Below are positions 36,176 through 44,559 of a stretch of DNA of 64,000 nt, one piece after another. Within the stretch, counting starts at the first letter, position 1; every line of letters begins with the position of its first letter. The stretch is from Actinoallomurus sp963736325 (GTDB taxonomy: Bacteria; Actinomycetota; Actinomycetes; Streptosporangiales; Streptosporangiaceae). The stretch lies in contig CAVTOG010000002.1 in the NCBI GenBank assembly GCA_963736325.1, positions 62,001 through 126,000 on the forward strand, in the 5' to 3' direction. The position numbers and the translations under genes were made by a program. Under the pieces are notes generated by a model. It had not been told where the DNA came from, made no database searches, and worked only from the letters and a program-made list of their open reading frames with translations.

Positions 36176-36946
36176 ATGTCCGGTATGACCCGGTTGGTAG
36201 CGACTTCCCCGACCCCGCCGGTGAAGAAACGGAGGCGCCCCGGCTGGTGGCGGGAGATCCTGCTGCTGTGCGTCGTCTACCTGATGTACGACGGGGTGCG
36301 GCTGCTCGTGGCCGCCGGACACGGCGAGGCCGTCGCCAACGCCCACCACGTGATTGGGTTAGAGCACACGCTCCGGCTGGGACACGAGCAGACGCTCAAC
36401 CACGCGGTGTCCGCCAGTCCCGCGATCGGGGTCACGCTCTCCTACGCGTACGCGACGCTGCACTACCTGATCACGCCGATCGTGCTGGTCTGGCTCTGGC
36501 AGGCGCGGCCGGAGCGCTATCGCGGGGCGCGCACCGCGATCGTGACGGCCACGCTGCTCGGCCTGATCGGCTTCTGGCTCTTCCCGACCGCCCCGCCGCG
36601 GATGCTGCCCGGCTTCGTCGACACGCTCGCCAAGTATCACGACTGGGGCTGGTGGGGCGGCGCGGCCAGCGCGCCGAAGGGCCTCGGCGGGCTGACGAAC
36701 GAGTTCGCCGCGATGCCCTCGCTGCACGTCGGATGGGCGGTGTGGTGCGGCTGGCAGATCATGCGCGGCACGTCACGGTGGTGGCTGCGTACGCTCGGCG
36801 CCGCCTACCCGGCCTTCATCGTCGTCGTCGTGATCGGCACGGCCAACCACTACGTGGCCGACGCCGTCGCCGGGCTGATCGTGATCAGCATCGGCGCGGC
36901 GGCGGCGCGACTCAGCCGCCGTGCACGCGGCTACGCGTTGTTCTGA
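36176..36946 (+). CDS. PAP2-superfamily membrane phosphatase/transferase
   Basis: A 256-residue protein with six hydrophobic segments. The PAP2 (AUR1-like) signature is present: PTAPPRMLPG, AMPSLHVGWAVW with the catalytic His, and the final NHYVADAVAG His/Asp site. Members act on lipid phosphates, for example undecaprenyl-PP recycling or inositol-phospholipid transfer; the exact reaction cannot be told. The ATG at 36176 has GGCGGAA upstream. Its stop overlaps a convergent small gene by 16 bp. Confidence 0.87.
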   Translation: MSGMTRLVATSPTPPVKKRRRPGWWREILLLCVVYLMYDGVRLLVAAGHGEAVANAHHVIGLEHTLRLGHEQTLNHAVSASPAIGVTLSYAYATLHYLITPIVLVWLWQARPERYRGARTAIVTATLLGLIGFWLFPTAPPRMLPGFVDTLAKYHDWGWWGGAASAPKGLGGLTNEFAAMPSLHVGWAVWCGWQIMRGTSRWWLRTLGAAYPAFIVVVVIGTANHYVADAVAGLIVISIGAAAARLSRRARGYALF

Positions 36947-37146
36947 TCGCCGTGCGCGGCCTTCTCCTCCTGGCGGCGCTCCCAGTCGGCCTGGCGGAGG
37001 TCTTCCTCGCGAGGCGCCTGGATACGGGCGAGCCGTTTGTTCATCGAACGGACCAGGAAGAAGAGGGTCACGCCGAGCGCGGCGACGATGACGAACGCGA
37101 GCACCCCGGGGGTGACCTGGTCTTCGTTGACCGCGAGAACCATCAT
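36931..37146 (-). CDS. Small single-pass membrane protein coupled to mca
   Basis: A 71-residue protein: MMVLAVNEDQVTPGVLAFVI, a membrane helix to about residue 34, then a charged cytoplasmic tail (MNKRLARIQAPREED.. to GDQNNA). Similar small proteins follow mca in other actinomycetes. The ATG overlaps the mca stop (ATGA), so it is translationally coupled. Function unknown. Confidence 0.78.
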   Translation of the reverse strand: MMVLAVNEDQVTPGVLAFVIVAALGVTLFFLVRSMNKRLARIQAPREEDLRQADWERRQEEKAAHGDQNNA

Positions 37147-38036
37147 GGCAGGCACACCTTCTCATGGACGCCGGTGAACAGGTCGTTCTCCGGCAGCTCC
37201 GTGTCGACCAGCGAACGTGCCAAATGGTAGTCCTCGGTCGGCCATGCCTCGCGCTTGATCGCCGTGGGGCTGGCGAAGAAGGGGCCGTTGGGGTCGATCT
37301 GCGTCGCGTGCGCGATCAGCGCACGGTCGCGCACTTCGAAGTAGTCGGCGCACGGCACTCGCGTGGTGATGTCCCACTTGACCGGGCGGTCCTCCCACCT
37401 GCGGAGCGTCTCGTCGAACGGCGACTCGATGCCCGCACGCAGCATCGCCTCGTGCTCGGCGAGATAGCGCTGCTTGTGGAAGGTCATGTGGTAGTAGAGC
37501 TTCAGCGGCTGCCAGGGCTCTCCGGTGCCGGGGTAACGGTCGGGGTCGCCGGCCGCCTCGAACGCCTCCACCGACACCTTGTGACACATGATGTGGTCGG
37601 GGTGGGGGTAGCCGCCGTTCTCGTCGTAGGTGAGGATCACGTGCGGCCGGAACTCGCGTATCGCGCGTACCAGCGGCTCGCTCGCGACGTCGAGGGGCTG
37701 CACGGCGAAGCAGTCCTCGGGCAGCGGCGGCAGCGGGTCGCCCTCCGGCAGGCCCGAGTCGACGAAGCCCAGCCACTGCTGCTCGACGCCGAGGATCTCC
37801 CTCGCGCGCGCCATCTCCTCCATCCGCACCGCCGCGAGATTCGCCCGGACCTCGGGCCGCTCCATCGCGGGGTTGAGGATGTCGCCGCGCTCACCCCCGG
37901 TGCAGGTGATGACGACGACCTGCACTCCCTCGGCCGAGTAGCGGGCCATGGTCGCCGCACCCTTGCTGGACTCGTCGTCCGGGTGGGCGTGCACGGCCAT
38001 CAGGCGCATGGGCTCCAGGCACGAGGTCTCGGACAA
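37143..38036 (-). CDS. mca: Mycothiol S-conjugate amidase
   Basis: A 297-residue zinc amidase that cleaves mycothiol conjugates of electrophiles and drugs, releasing a mercapturic acid for export. The PIG-L/LmbE zinc signature is HAHPDDESSKG (His16, His18, Asp20, Asp21) with NGGYPHPDHIMCH downstream; length separates it from the shorter MshB deacetylase pattern only weakly, but the VHAHPDDESSKGAATMARY start and the C-terminal tail are typical of Mca. The TTG at 38036 has GGGGAG 7 bases before it and is preferred to the internal ATG at 38009. Context (DUF4307, greA) also matches mca. Confidence 0.94.
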   Translation of the reverse strand: MSETSCLEPMRLMAVHAHPDDESSKGAATMARYSAEGVQVVVITCTGGERGDILNPAMERPEVRANLAAVRMEEMARAREILGVEQQWLGFVDSGLPEGDPLPPLPEDCFAVQPLDVASEPLVRAIREFRPHVILTYDENGGYPHPDHIMCHKVSVEAFEAAGDPDRYPGTGEPWQPLKLYYHMTFHKQRYLAEHEAMLRAGIESPFDETLRRWEDRPVKWDITTRVPCADYFEVRDRALIAHATQIDPNGPFFASPTAIKREAWPTEDYHLARSLVDTELPENDLFTGVHEKVCLP

Positions 38037-38158
38037 CTGTGACTCCCCGTAAGCGTATTGTCGTATCCGTCGGCAGAGCGGCCCCGGATCACCGGCACCG
38101 AACCCGTCCAGGATGATTCTCCCTGAGAACACCGACAGACCGCACGGAGATTCCCGTC

Positions 38159-38527
38159 ATGAACGCGAGCACCACCAAGGGCACACGAGGGAACGTGGTG
38201 GCCTATGCGGTCATCGGGGCGTTCGTCGGCCTGTGCGCCATCGGGTGGGCCATCATCGTCGCCCACACCGAGGGCACGCCCGGGATCACCCCGCAGATCG
38301 TGTCCTGGCAGACCAGCGCCCGTTCGGTCCGCGTGCACTACGAGGTCTCCAAGCCCAAGACCGACGACGTGCGCTGCGCGATCGTCGCCTATGACACGTC
38401 GCACGGAGAGGTGGGCCGGGTGGAGGTGGACGTTCCGCCCGGCACGTCGAGCGTCGACACGAGGCGCGATGTTCCGACGTCGTCCCTCGCTACCGCCGTG
38501 GACGTACGGGAGTGCCATAGAGGTTAA
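38159..38527 (+). CDS. DUF4307 membrane protein
   Basis: A 122-residue protein with one N-terminal helix (VVAYAVIGAFVGLCAIGWAI) and an extracellular beta-rich domain (QIVSWQTSARSVRVHYEVS, CAIVAYDTSHGEVGRVEVDV) of the DUF4307 family. It is a standard neighbour of mca and greA in actinobacteria, divergent from mca. Its function is not known. Confidence 0.88.
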   Translation: MNASTTKGTRGNVVAYAVIGAFVGLCAIGWAIIVAHTEGTPGITPQIVSWQTSARSVRVHYEVSKPKTDDVRCAIVAYDTSHGEVGRVEVDVPPGTSSVDTRRDVPTSSLATAVDVRECHRG

Positions 38528-38660
38528 AACAGCCTCCACTTTGGGGAACAAACAAGAACGTCATAACGCCACAAAGCTCTCGTGCGCTGGCTACTTCACA
38601 TTTGAATGCCGGTAGCCTTGAGAGTTCTACGGCCGCACTTCACGTGGATGAGGAGTACCC

Positions 38661-39161
38661 GTGACCGAGACCCGCGACGCCAACGTCACCTGGTTGACCC
38701 AGGAGGCGTACGACCGGCTGAAGCAGGAGCTGGACCACCTCACGGGCCAGGGACGGATCGACATCGCCGCCAAGATCGAAGCGGCCCGTGACGAAGGCGA
38801 TTTGAAGGAGAACGGCGGCTACCACGCCGCCAAGGAGGAACAGGGCAAGCAGGAGGGCCGCGTCCTCCAGCTCCAGCAGATCCTTCTCAATGCCCGCGTG
38901 GGCGAGGCACCCCGCACCGAAGGGGTCGTCGGCCCCGGCATGACCGTGACGATCCAGTTCGCGGGAGACGACGAGGAGGTCACCTTCCTGCTCGCCTCAC
39001 GCGAGGAGAGCGGCTCTCCGATCGACGTCTACTCCCCGAAGTCGCCGCTGGGCGCGGCGATCAACGGCAAGAAGGTCGGCGAGAAGGCGAAGTACCAGAT
39101 GCCGAACGGCCGCAGCATGGCCGTGGAGATCCTGGACGCCACGCCGTACGCCGGCACCTGA
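38661..39161 (+). CDS. greA: Transcription elongation factor GreA
   Basis: A 166-residue protein that enters the RNA polymerase secondary channel and stimulates cleavage of backtracked transcripts. The N-terminal coiled coil carries the acidic tip AARDEGDLKENGGYHAAKEE, and the C-terminal FKBP-like domain shows SPIDVYSPKSPLGAAINGKK. Length is normal for the family. The GTG start at 38661 follows a GAGGAG site. Confidence 0.97.
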   Translation: MTETRDANVTWLTQEAYDRLKQELDHLTGQGRIDIAAKIEAARDEGDLKENGGYHAAKEEQGKQEGRVLQLQQILLNARVGEAPRTEGVVGPGMTVTIQFAGDDEEVTFLLASREESGSPIDVYSPKSPLGAAINGKKVGEKAKYQMPNGRSMAVEILDATPYAGT

Positions 39162-39181
39162 GCGAGCGCCGCCGCCCGCGG

Positions 39182-39652
39182 TCATGACACGCGCGCGGCG
39201 GCCCGCACCAGCGGCAGCGTCCGCTGATGCACGGGTGTGGCCAGCGCGATCACGGTCGACGCACGGCGCACGCCCTTCACATCGACGATGAGGTCGATGA
39301 CCCGCTGCAGGTCCTGGTTGCCACGGCCCACGATGCGGCAGAGCATGTCCCCACCCCCGGTGATCGTGTGCGCCTCGATCACTTCCGGGATGGCCGACAG
39401 CAGTGCCGCGACCGGGTCGTGGCCGCCCGCCTGCCGGATCTCCAGGGTGATGAACGCGGTGACCTGGTAGCCGAGGGCGGCCGGGTCGACCTCCGGACCG
39501 AACCCCCGGATCACTCCGCGTTCCTGCATGCGGTCGATCCGCGCCTGGACCGTGCCCCGCGCCACCTTCAGCCGCCGCGAGCACTCCAGCACCCCGATGC
39601 GGGGCTCTTCCGTGAGCAGCTCGATCAGCCGGGCGTCAAGACCATCGATCAT
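39182..39652 (-). CDS. Lrp/AsnC-family regulator
   Basis: A 156-residue regulator with an N-terminal winged helix-turn-helix (DARLIELLTEEPRIGVLECS, KVARGTVQARIDRMQERGVI) and a C-terminal RAM effector domain (AFITLEIRQAGG, HTITGGGDMLCRIV). It is divergent from hppD. A near-perfect 17-bp Lrp-type palindrome lies between them, so control of tyrosine breakdown is likely. Confidence 0.93.
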   Translation of the reverse strand: MIDGLDARLIELLTEEPRIGVLECSRRLKVARGTVQARIDRMQERGVIRGFGPEVDPAALGYQVTAFITLEIRQAGGHDPVAALLSAIPEVIEAHTITGGGDMLCRIVGRGNQDLQRVIDLIVDVKGVRRASTVIALATPVHQRTLPLVRAAARVS

Positions 39653-39713
39653 CGCTCATCCTCGGCAATCCGTAGTCAGGGTGTACAGAAATCAGATGGC
39701 TCTCCAATGATGA

Positions 39714-39730
39714 CTGTACAAGTTGTCCAG
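39714..39730. promoter_or_regulatory. Lrp-type operator between the regulator and hppD
   Basis: CTGTACAAGTTGTCCAG has arms CTGnACAA and TTGTnCAG around a central base. A related half-site (GTGTACAG) lies at 39681 and a second palindrome at 39769. Confidence 0.6.
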
Positions 39731-39768
39731 CTTTTCGGACGTGCCTTGCGCACTATGTAGCCCACAGC

Positions 39769-39779
39769 GGACATTGTCC
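39769..39779. promoter_or_regulatory. Second palindrome upstream of hppD
   Basis: GGACA-T-TGTCC, 34 bp before the hppD start. It shares the ACA/TGT arms of the Lrp-type site and may be a further binding position. Confidence 0.4.
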
Positions 39780-39812
39780 TCATCACCCCCGCACCTTCGC
39801 CCGAGGAGAGCC

Positions 39813-40931
39813 ATGACCAACGACGCAGCTCCGGACGATGTCTTCCCGGTCAAGGGCATGGACGCCGTGGTGTTCGCCGTCGGCAACGCCAAGCAGGCGG
39901 CGCACTACTACTCGACCGCCTTCGGCATGCGCTGCGTCGCGTACAAGGGGCCCGAGACCGGCAGCCGTGACGAGGCCGCGTACGTCATGGAGTCGGGCGG
40001 CGCGAGGTTCGTCCTGAAGGGCGCCGTGCGCGCCGGCACCGACCTCGGACGACACATCGCCGAGCACGGCGACGGCGCCATCGACCTGGCCATCGAGGTG
40101 CCCGACGCGGAGGCCGCGTACGCGCACGCGATCGCCCACGGCGCGACCTCCGTCGAGGCCCCGCACGTCGTCGAGGACGACAACGGCAAGGTCGTGATCG
40201 CCGCGATCTCCACGTACGGCGAGACCCGCCACTCGCTGGTCGACCGCGCCAACTACTCCGGCCCGTACCTGCCCGGATACGTCGCCGCGGCGCCGATCAC
40301 CGCCGCGCCGGAGAAGCGCTTCTTCCAGGCGATCGACCACTGCGTGGGCAACGTCGAGCTCGGCAAGATGGACGAGTGGGTGGAGTTCTACAAGCGCGTC
40401 ATGGGCTTCACGAACATGAAGGAGTTCATCGGCGACGACATCGCCACCGAGTACTCCGCGCTGATGTCGAAGGTCGTCGCCGACGGCCGCGGCAAGGTGA
40501 AGTTCCCGCTGAACGAGCCTGCGATCGCCAAGAAGAAGTCGCAGATCGATGAGTACCTGGAGTTCTACGGCGGGCCGGGCATGCAGCACATCGCCCTCGC
40601 CACGAACGACATCCTGGCCTCGGTCGACGCCATGCGCGCCGCCGGCGTGGAGTTCCTGGACACCCCCGACTCCTACTACGAGGACGCCGAGCTTCGCGAG
40701 CGCATCGGCGAGGTGCGGGTGCCCATCGAGGAGCTGCAGAGCCGTGGTGTCCTCGTCGACCGCGACGAGGACGGCTACCTCCTGCAGATCTTCACCAAGC
40801 CGGTGCAGGACCGTCCGACGGTCTTCTTCGAGCTGATCGAGCGGCACGGCTCGCTGGGCTTCGGCAAGGGCAACTTCAAGGCCCTGTTCGAGGCGATCGA
40901 GCGCGAGCAGGAGCTGCGCGGCAACCTGTAG
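39813..40931 (+). CDS. hppD: 4-Hydroxyphenylpyruvate dioxygenase
   Basis: A 372-residue Fe(II) enzyme that converts 4-hydroxyphenylpyruvate to homogentisate in tyrosine catabolism. Two vicinal-oxygen-chelate domains are visible; the iron ligands are His176 (AIDHCVGNV), His259 (GMQHIALATND) and Glu340 (FFELIERHG). The C-terminal gate helix (GFGKGNFKALFEAIE) is present. GAGGAGAG precedes the ATG. It is divergent from the Lrp-type regulator. Confidence 0.97.
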   Translation: MTNDAAPDDVFPVKGMDAVVFAVGNAKQAAHYYSTAFGMRCVAYKGPETGSRDEAAYVMESGGARFVLKGAVRAGTDLGRHIAEHGDGAIDLAIEVPDAEAAYAHAIAHGATSVEAPHVVEDDNGKVVIAAISTYGETRHSLVDRANYSGPYLPGYVAAAPITAAPEKRFFQAIDHCVGNVELGKMDEWVEFYKRVMGFTNMKEFIGDDIATEYSALMSKVVADGRGKVKFPLNEPAIAKKKSQIDEYLEFYGGPGMQHIALATNDILASVDAMRAAGVEFLDTPDSYYEDAELRERIGEVRVPIEELQSRGVLVDRDEDGYLLQIFTKPVQDRPTVFFELIERHGSLGFGKGNFKALFEAIEREQELRGNL

Positions 40932-40963
40932 TCAACGCGAGCCCAAGGGCGGCCAAAAGGAGG

Positions 40964-41008
40964 GTGCGCGCCGGGCGCGGCGCGGCACCTGCCGTACCGG
41001 CCGCGCGC
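40964..41008 (+). terminator. Possible terminator after hppD
   Basis: GTGCGCG and CGCGCAC base a long GC-rich imperfect stem between hppD and the RDD gene. It ends 11 bp before the RDD start and lacks a T-run. Confidence 0.35.
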
Positions 41009-41019
41009 ACCGTGGCCGC

Positions 41020-41604
41020 ATGACCCAACCGCCCGGCCGGCCGGGACACCGCGAGCAAGCCCCGCCGTACGTCGACGACCCCGAGGTCACCGAGCCGGGC
41101 ACACCACCGGACCTGCCGTACGGGCCCGAGGTCACCCGGCCGCGCTTCGAGTACGGCGGCCGATGGCGGCGGCTGCTCGCGGCGATCATCGACGGCCTCA
41201 TCGTGTACGTCGTGACCTGGCTGATCACCGCCCCCATCGCCGGGCTCGGCTCGATGTACGACCGGCCCACCGGCCGCCAGATCGTCGCGGATCTGATCAC
41301 CCTCATCCTGGCCTTCGCCTACTTCGTCGTGCAGCACGGCCGGTGGGGGCAGACGCTCGGCAAGCGCGCGATGAGCCTGCGGGTCGTCCGCGCGGACGAC
41401 GCCGGCCCGATCACGTACGGGCAGGCCGGCTGGCGGCTGCTGTTCCAGTACATCGTCTCGTTCGTCACCTGCGGTGTCGGCGGGCTCGTCGACGTCGCGT
41501 GGATCCTGTGGGACGAGCGGCGCCAGGCCCTGCACGACAAGGTGGCCAAGACGGTCGTGGTCGCGGTGGAGCCCGGCCGGCCGGACCCGTACGCCGCCCG
41601 GTGA
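41020..41604 (+). CDS. RDD-family membrane protein
   Basis: A 194-residue protein with a Pro-rich cytoplasmic start, then the RDD domain: GGRWRRLLAAIIDGLIVYVV with the Arg and Asp of the motif, a second helix (LITLILAFAYFVV), GQTLGKRAMSLRVV and a third helix. Function is not settled for the family. Its stop overlaps the start of the M1 peptidase lipoprotein (GTGA), indicating co-translation. Confidence 0.9.
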   Translation: MTQPPGRPGHREQAPPYVDDPEVTEPGTPPDLPYGPEVTRPRFEYGGRWRRLLAAIIDGLIVYVVTWLITAPIAGLGSMYDRPTGRQIVADLITLILAFAYFVVQHGRWGQTLGKRAMSLRVVRADDAGPITYGQAGWRLLFQYIVSFVTCGVGGLVDVAWILWDERRQALHDKVAKTVVVAVEPGRPDPYAAR

Positions 41605-43001
41605 GGCCGCTGCCGATCATCGCTTGCGCGTTGCTCTCGCTGGCCACGGCGGGCTGTTCGGCTCCGCACCGCCTGACCGCGCCAGAGGACGTCCCGGCGG
41701 CGGGCGCCGTGAGCGCGGGCGACCCGTACGCGCCGGGTGATGGCAACGGCGGGTACGACGTGCGGAACTACGCCCTCGACCTGCGCGTCAGCCCGCACGC
41801 CACGCTCCCGCTTGCCGGAACCGCGACGATCACTGCGGACGCCACCGAGCCGCTGTCCCGCTTCGACCTGGACCTGACCGGCCTCACGGTCTCCAGGGTC
41901 ACGGTCGGCGGCGTGCCCGCGTCGTTCTCGCGAACGCCCGGAGAGCTCGTCGTCGTTCCGGCGAAACCCCTGCCCAGGGGCAGGTTCGTGGTCGTCGCCG
42001 CCTACTCCGGCACGCCACGCGAGATCCACGACCCGCTCCTCGGCCGGTACGGCTGGACGCCGACGCACGACGGGGTGTTCATCGGGGATCAGCCCAGCGG
42101 CGCGCACACGTGGTTCCCCTGCGACGACCATCCCACCGACAAAGCGAGCTTCGACTTCCGGATCACCGTGCCCCGTGGCCTGACCGCGATCGCGAACGGC
42201 GAGCTCACCGGCACGAGCGCGGCCGGCGACTGGACGACCTTCACGTGGCGCGAACGCCGGCCGATGGCGACGTACCTGGCAATGGCCGACGTGGGCCGTT
42301 TCACGGTCCGCACCGGACGTACGCCCGCGGGCGTCCCGGTGTACGTGGCGGTCGACCCGTCCGTCGCATCGGTGGGGATGAGTACCCTGTACAGCGAGAC
42401 CGTGCAGGTCACGGACTTGTGGGCCACATATTTCGGCCCGTATCCCTTCGAGTCGACCGGCGGCGTCATCGACGACGCCCCGGTCCGATTCGCCCTTGAG
42501 ACCCAGAGCAGGCCGGAGTACGCCGCGGGCATCACCGCCTCCCCCTCCGTGATCGCACATGAGCTGTCGCACCAGTGGTTCGGCGACAGCGTCACCCCCG
42601 CCCGGTGGAGTGACATGTGGCTGAGCGAGGGCTTCGCGACGTACGCCGAATGGCTCTGGGACGCCCGTCAAAGCGGAGGTGTGCCGGTGCGGCGCCAATT
42701 CGACATCCGTTACGCCGACCGGACCGGTGCTCTGTGGAACGTCGCCCCCGCGGCGCCGGGACGCCGGGGACTCTTCGGCCGGTCGGTGTACGAACGCGGT
42801 GCGATGACGCTCCAGGCCCTGCGGCAAAAGGTCGGGGATGCCGGATTCTTCGCGATCCTGCGTTCCTGGGCCGCCGAGTACCGCTACTCCAACGCCACGA
42901 CGCCGCAGTTCATCGCACTCGCCGAGCGCGTCTCGGGGCGGCGGCTCGACGGGTTCTTCCACACCTGGCTGTACGCGAGGGGCCGGCCGTCGCGCTGGTG
43001 A
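41601..43001 (+). CDS. M1-family metallopeptidase, lipoprotein
   Basis: A 466-residue peptidase with a lipoprotein signal (lipobox ATAGC, Cys19). The N-terminal beta domain (DVRNYALDLRVSP, FDLDLTGLTVSRVTVGG) is followed by the zinc site HELSHQWFGDSVTP with the third ligand in WLSEGFATYAEWLW. The usual exopeptidase GAMEN motif is replaced by ALETQSRPEY, as in the bacterial ERAP-like short M1 group. It lacks the large C-terminal helical domain of full M1 aminopeptidases. It is followed by a secreted paralogue. Confidence 0.92.
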   Translation: MRPLPIIACALLSLATAGCSAPHRLTAPEDVPAAGAVSAGDPYAPGDGNGGYDVRNYALDLRVSPHATLPLAGTATITADATEPLSRFDLDLTGLTVSRVTVGGVPASFSRTPGELVVVPAKPLPRGRFVVVAAYSGTPREIHDPLLGRYGWTPTHDGVFIGDQPSGAHTWFPCDDHPTDKASFDFRITVPRGLTAIANGELTGTSAAGDWTTFTWRERRPMATYLAMADVGRFTVRTGRTPAGVPVYVAVDPSVASVGMSTLYSETVQVTDLWATYFGPYPFESTGGVIDDAPVRFALETQSRPEYAAGITASPSVIAHELSHQWFGDSVTPARWSDMWLSEGFATYAEWLWDARQSGGVPVRRQFDIRYADRTGALWNVAPAAPGRRGLFGRSVYERGAMTLQALRQKVGDAGFFAILRSWAAEYRYSNATTPQFIALAERVSGRRLDGFFHTWLYARGRPSRW

Positions 43002-43085
43002 GCCTTGTGAAGCGGACTTCGGCAGGAGGATGCTGTCGGCTGCGGTCCGGCTTTTCCGCGACTTGAGACAAACGGGAGACTACGC

Positions 43086-44516
43086 ATGGCGAGGATCACC
43101 TCACGGGCCTTGGCGATCACCGCGGCCGCCGCGGCGCTCGGCCTGCTCGGCCCCACGGCGGTGGCCGGCACTCATCACAGGTTCACGCCCGGCTCGCCCG
43201 GCGACGGCGACTCGTACTTCCCCGACATGGGGAACGGCGGCTACGACGCCCAGCACTACGACTTGAGGCTGTCATACGACCCCGGTACGAAGGCCATCGA
43301 CGCGGTCGCGAAGATCAAAGCCCGTGCCACGCAGGACCTCTCCCGCTTCGACCTGGACTTCCTCGGCCCCCTGAAGATCAGCAAGGTGACCGTCGACGGC
43401 CGGAGTGCGGCCTACACCCGCACCGGCGCGCAGGAACTGGTCATCACGCCCGAGCGCGGGCTGCCCCGCGGCCGGGACTTCGACGTCGAGGTCGCCTACT
43501 CCGGCGTGCCGCAGCTGATCAACGACAAGTCTCTCGGCGTCTCCGGCTGGATCGCCACGCACGACGGCGCGGTGGCGCTGTCGCAGCCGTTCGGCTCGGC
43601 GACCTGGTACCCCGTGAACGACACCACCCACGACAAGGCGACCTACGACTTCACCATCACGGTGCCCAAGGGGCTGAAGGTACTGGCCAACGGCGACCCG
43701 GCCGGTGAGTTCACGCGCGGCGCGTCGACGACGTTCCGCTGGGCCGACCGCCGGCCGACCGCCAGCGAGCTGGTCCTCCTCGCGATCGGCAACTTCGCGG
43801 TGAAGGACTCCCGTACGAAGACGGGCCTGCGCAACATCACCGCCGTCGACCCGGCCGCGGTCAAGGCGGGCACCGACGTGAACACCGCCTCCGACGCCTT
43901 CAACAAGGCCACCGCCGACGTCATCGACTGGGAGCAGAAGATCTACGGCCGCTTCCCGTTCTCCTCGGTCGGCGGCATCGACGTACTCGCCCCGAATGTC
44001 GGCTACTCCCTGGAGACCCAGGGCCGGCCCGTGTACGCCCGCAGCAGCGCCGGCGCGCTGCCCTCGGCCGACCTGCTCGCCCACGAGCTGGGCCACCAGT
44101 GGTTCGGCGACGACATCACGCCCTTCGAGTGGAAGCACATCTGGCTGAACGAGGGCTTCGCCACCTATACCGAGTGGCTCTACAGCGAGCAGCACGGCGG
44201 CCAGACCGCGCAGCAGGCCTTCGACACGGCGTACAAGTCGCCGAGCAGGGACTGGAGCGGCAAGGTCGCCGACCCGGGCCGCGACCACATCTTCGACGAC
44301 CTGGTGTACACGCGCGCCGCGATGACCCTGCACCAGCTGCGGAAGACCATCGGCGACCCCGCGTTCTTCCTGCTGATCAAAGCCTGGCCGGCCTTTCACG
44401 CCTACGGCAACGACACGACCGACGAGTTCATCGCCTTCGCCCAGCACTTCACGCGGACGAACCTCACGCCGCTGTTCCAGAAGTGGGTGTTCACCGAAGG
44501 CAAACCGGCTCTCTGA
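43086..44516 (+). CDS. Secreted M1-family metallopeptidase
   Basis: A 476-residue paralogue of the preceding gene with a Sec signal peptide (ALAITAAAAALGLLGPTAVAG). The zinc site is HELGHQWFGDDITPFEWKH with the third ligand in WLNEGFATYTEWLY. YSLETQGRPVY stands where GAMEN is expected. The two are closely similar through the core and probably arose by tandem duplication; one is lipid-anchored and the other released. An 84-bp gap separates them. Confidence 0.93.
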   Translation: MARITSRALAITAAAAALGLLGPTAVAGTHHRFTPGSPGDGDSYFPDMGNGGYDAQHYDLRLSYDPGTKAIDAVAKIKARATQDLSRFDLDFLGPLKISKVTVDGRSAAYTRTGAQELVITPERGLPRGRDFDVEVAYSGVPQLINDKSLGVSGWIATHDGAVALSQPFGSATWYPVNDTTHDKATYDFTITVPKGLKVLANGDPAGEFTRGASTTFRWADRRPTASELVLLAIGNFAVKDSRTKTGLRNITAVDPAAVKAGTDVNTASDAFNKATADVIDWEQKIYGRFPFSSVGGIDVLAPNVGYSLETQGRPVYARSSAGALPSADLLAHELGHQWFGDDITPFEWKHIWLNEGFATYTEWLYSEQHGGQTAQQAFDTAYKSPSRDWSGKVADPGRDHIFDDLVYTRAAMTLHQLRKTIGDPAFFLLIKAWPAFHAYGNDTTDEFIAFAQHFTRTNLTPLFQKWVFTEGKPAL

Positions 44517-44524
44517 GACGAGGC

Positions 44525-44557
44525 GAACGCCTCCGGCCCGCGCGGCCGGGGGCGTTC
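44525..44557. terminator. Bidirectional terminator between M1 peptidase and ilvA
   Basis: GAACGCC and GGCGTTC close a hairpin with inner CCGGCC/GGCCGG pairing between two convergent genes. Confidence 0.65.
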
Positions 44558-44559
44558 CG

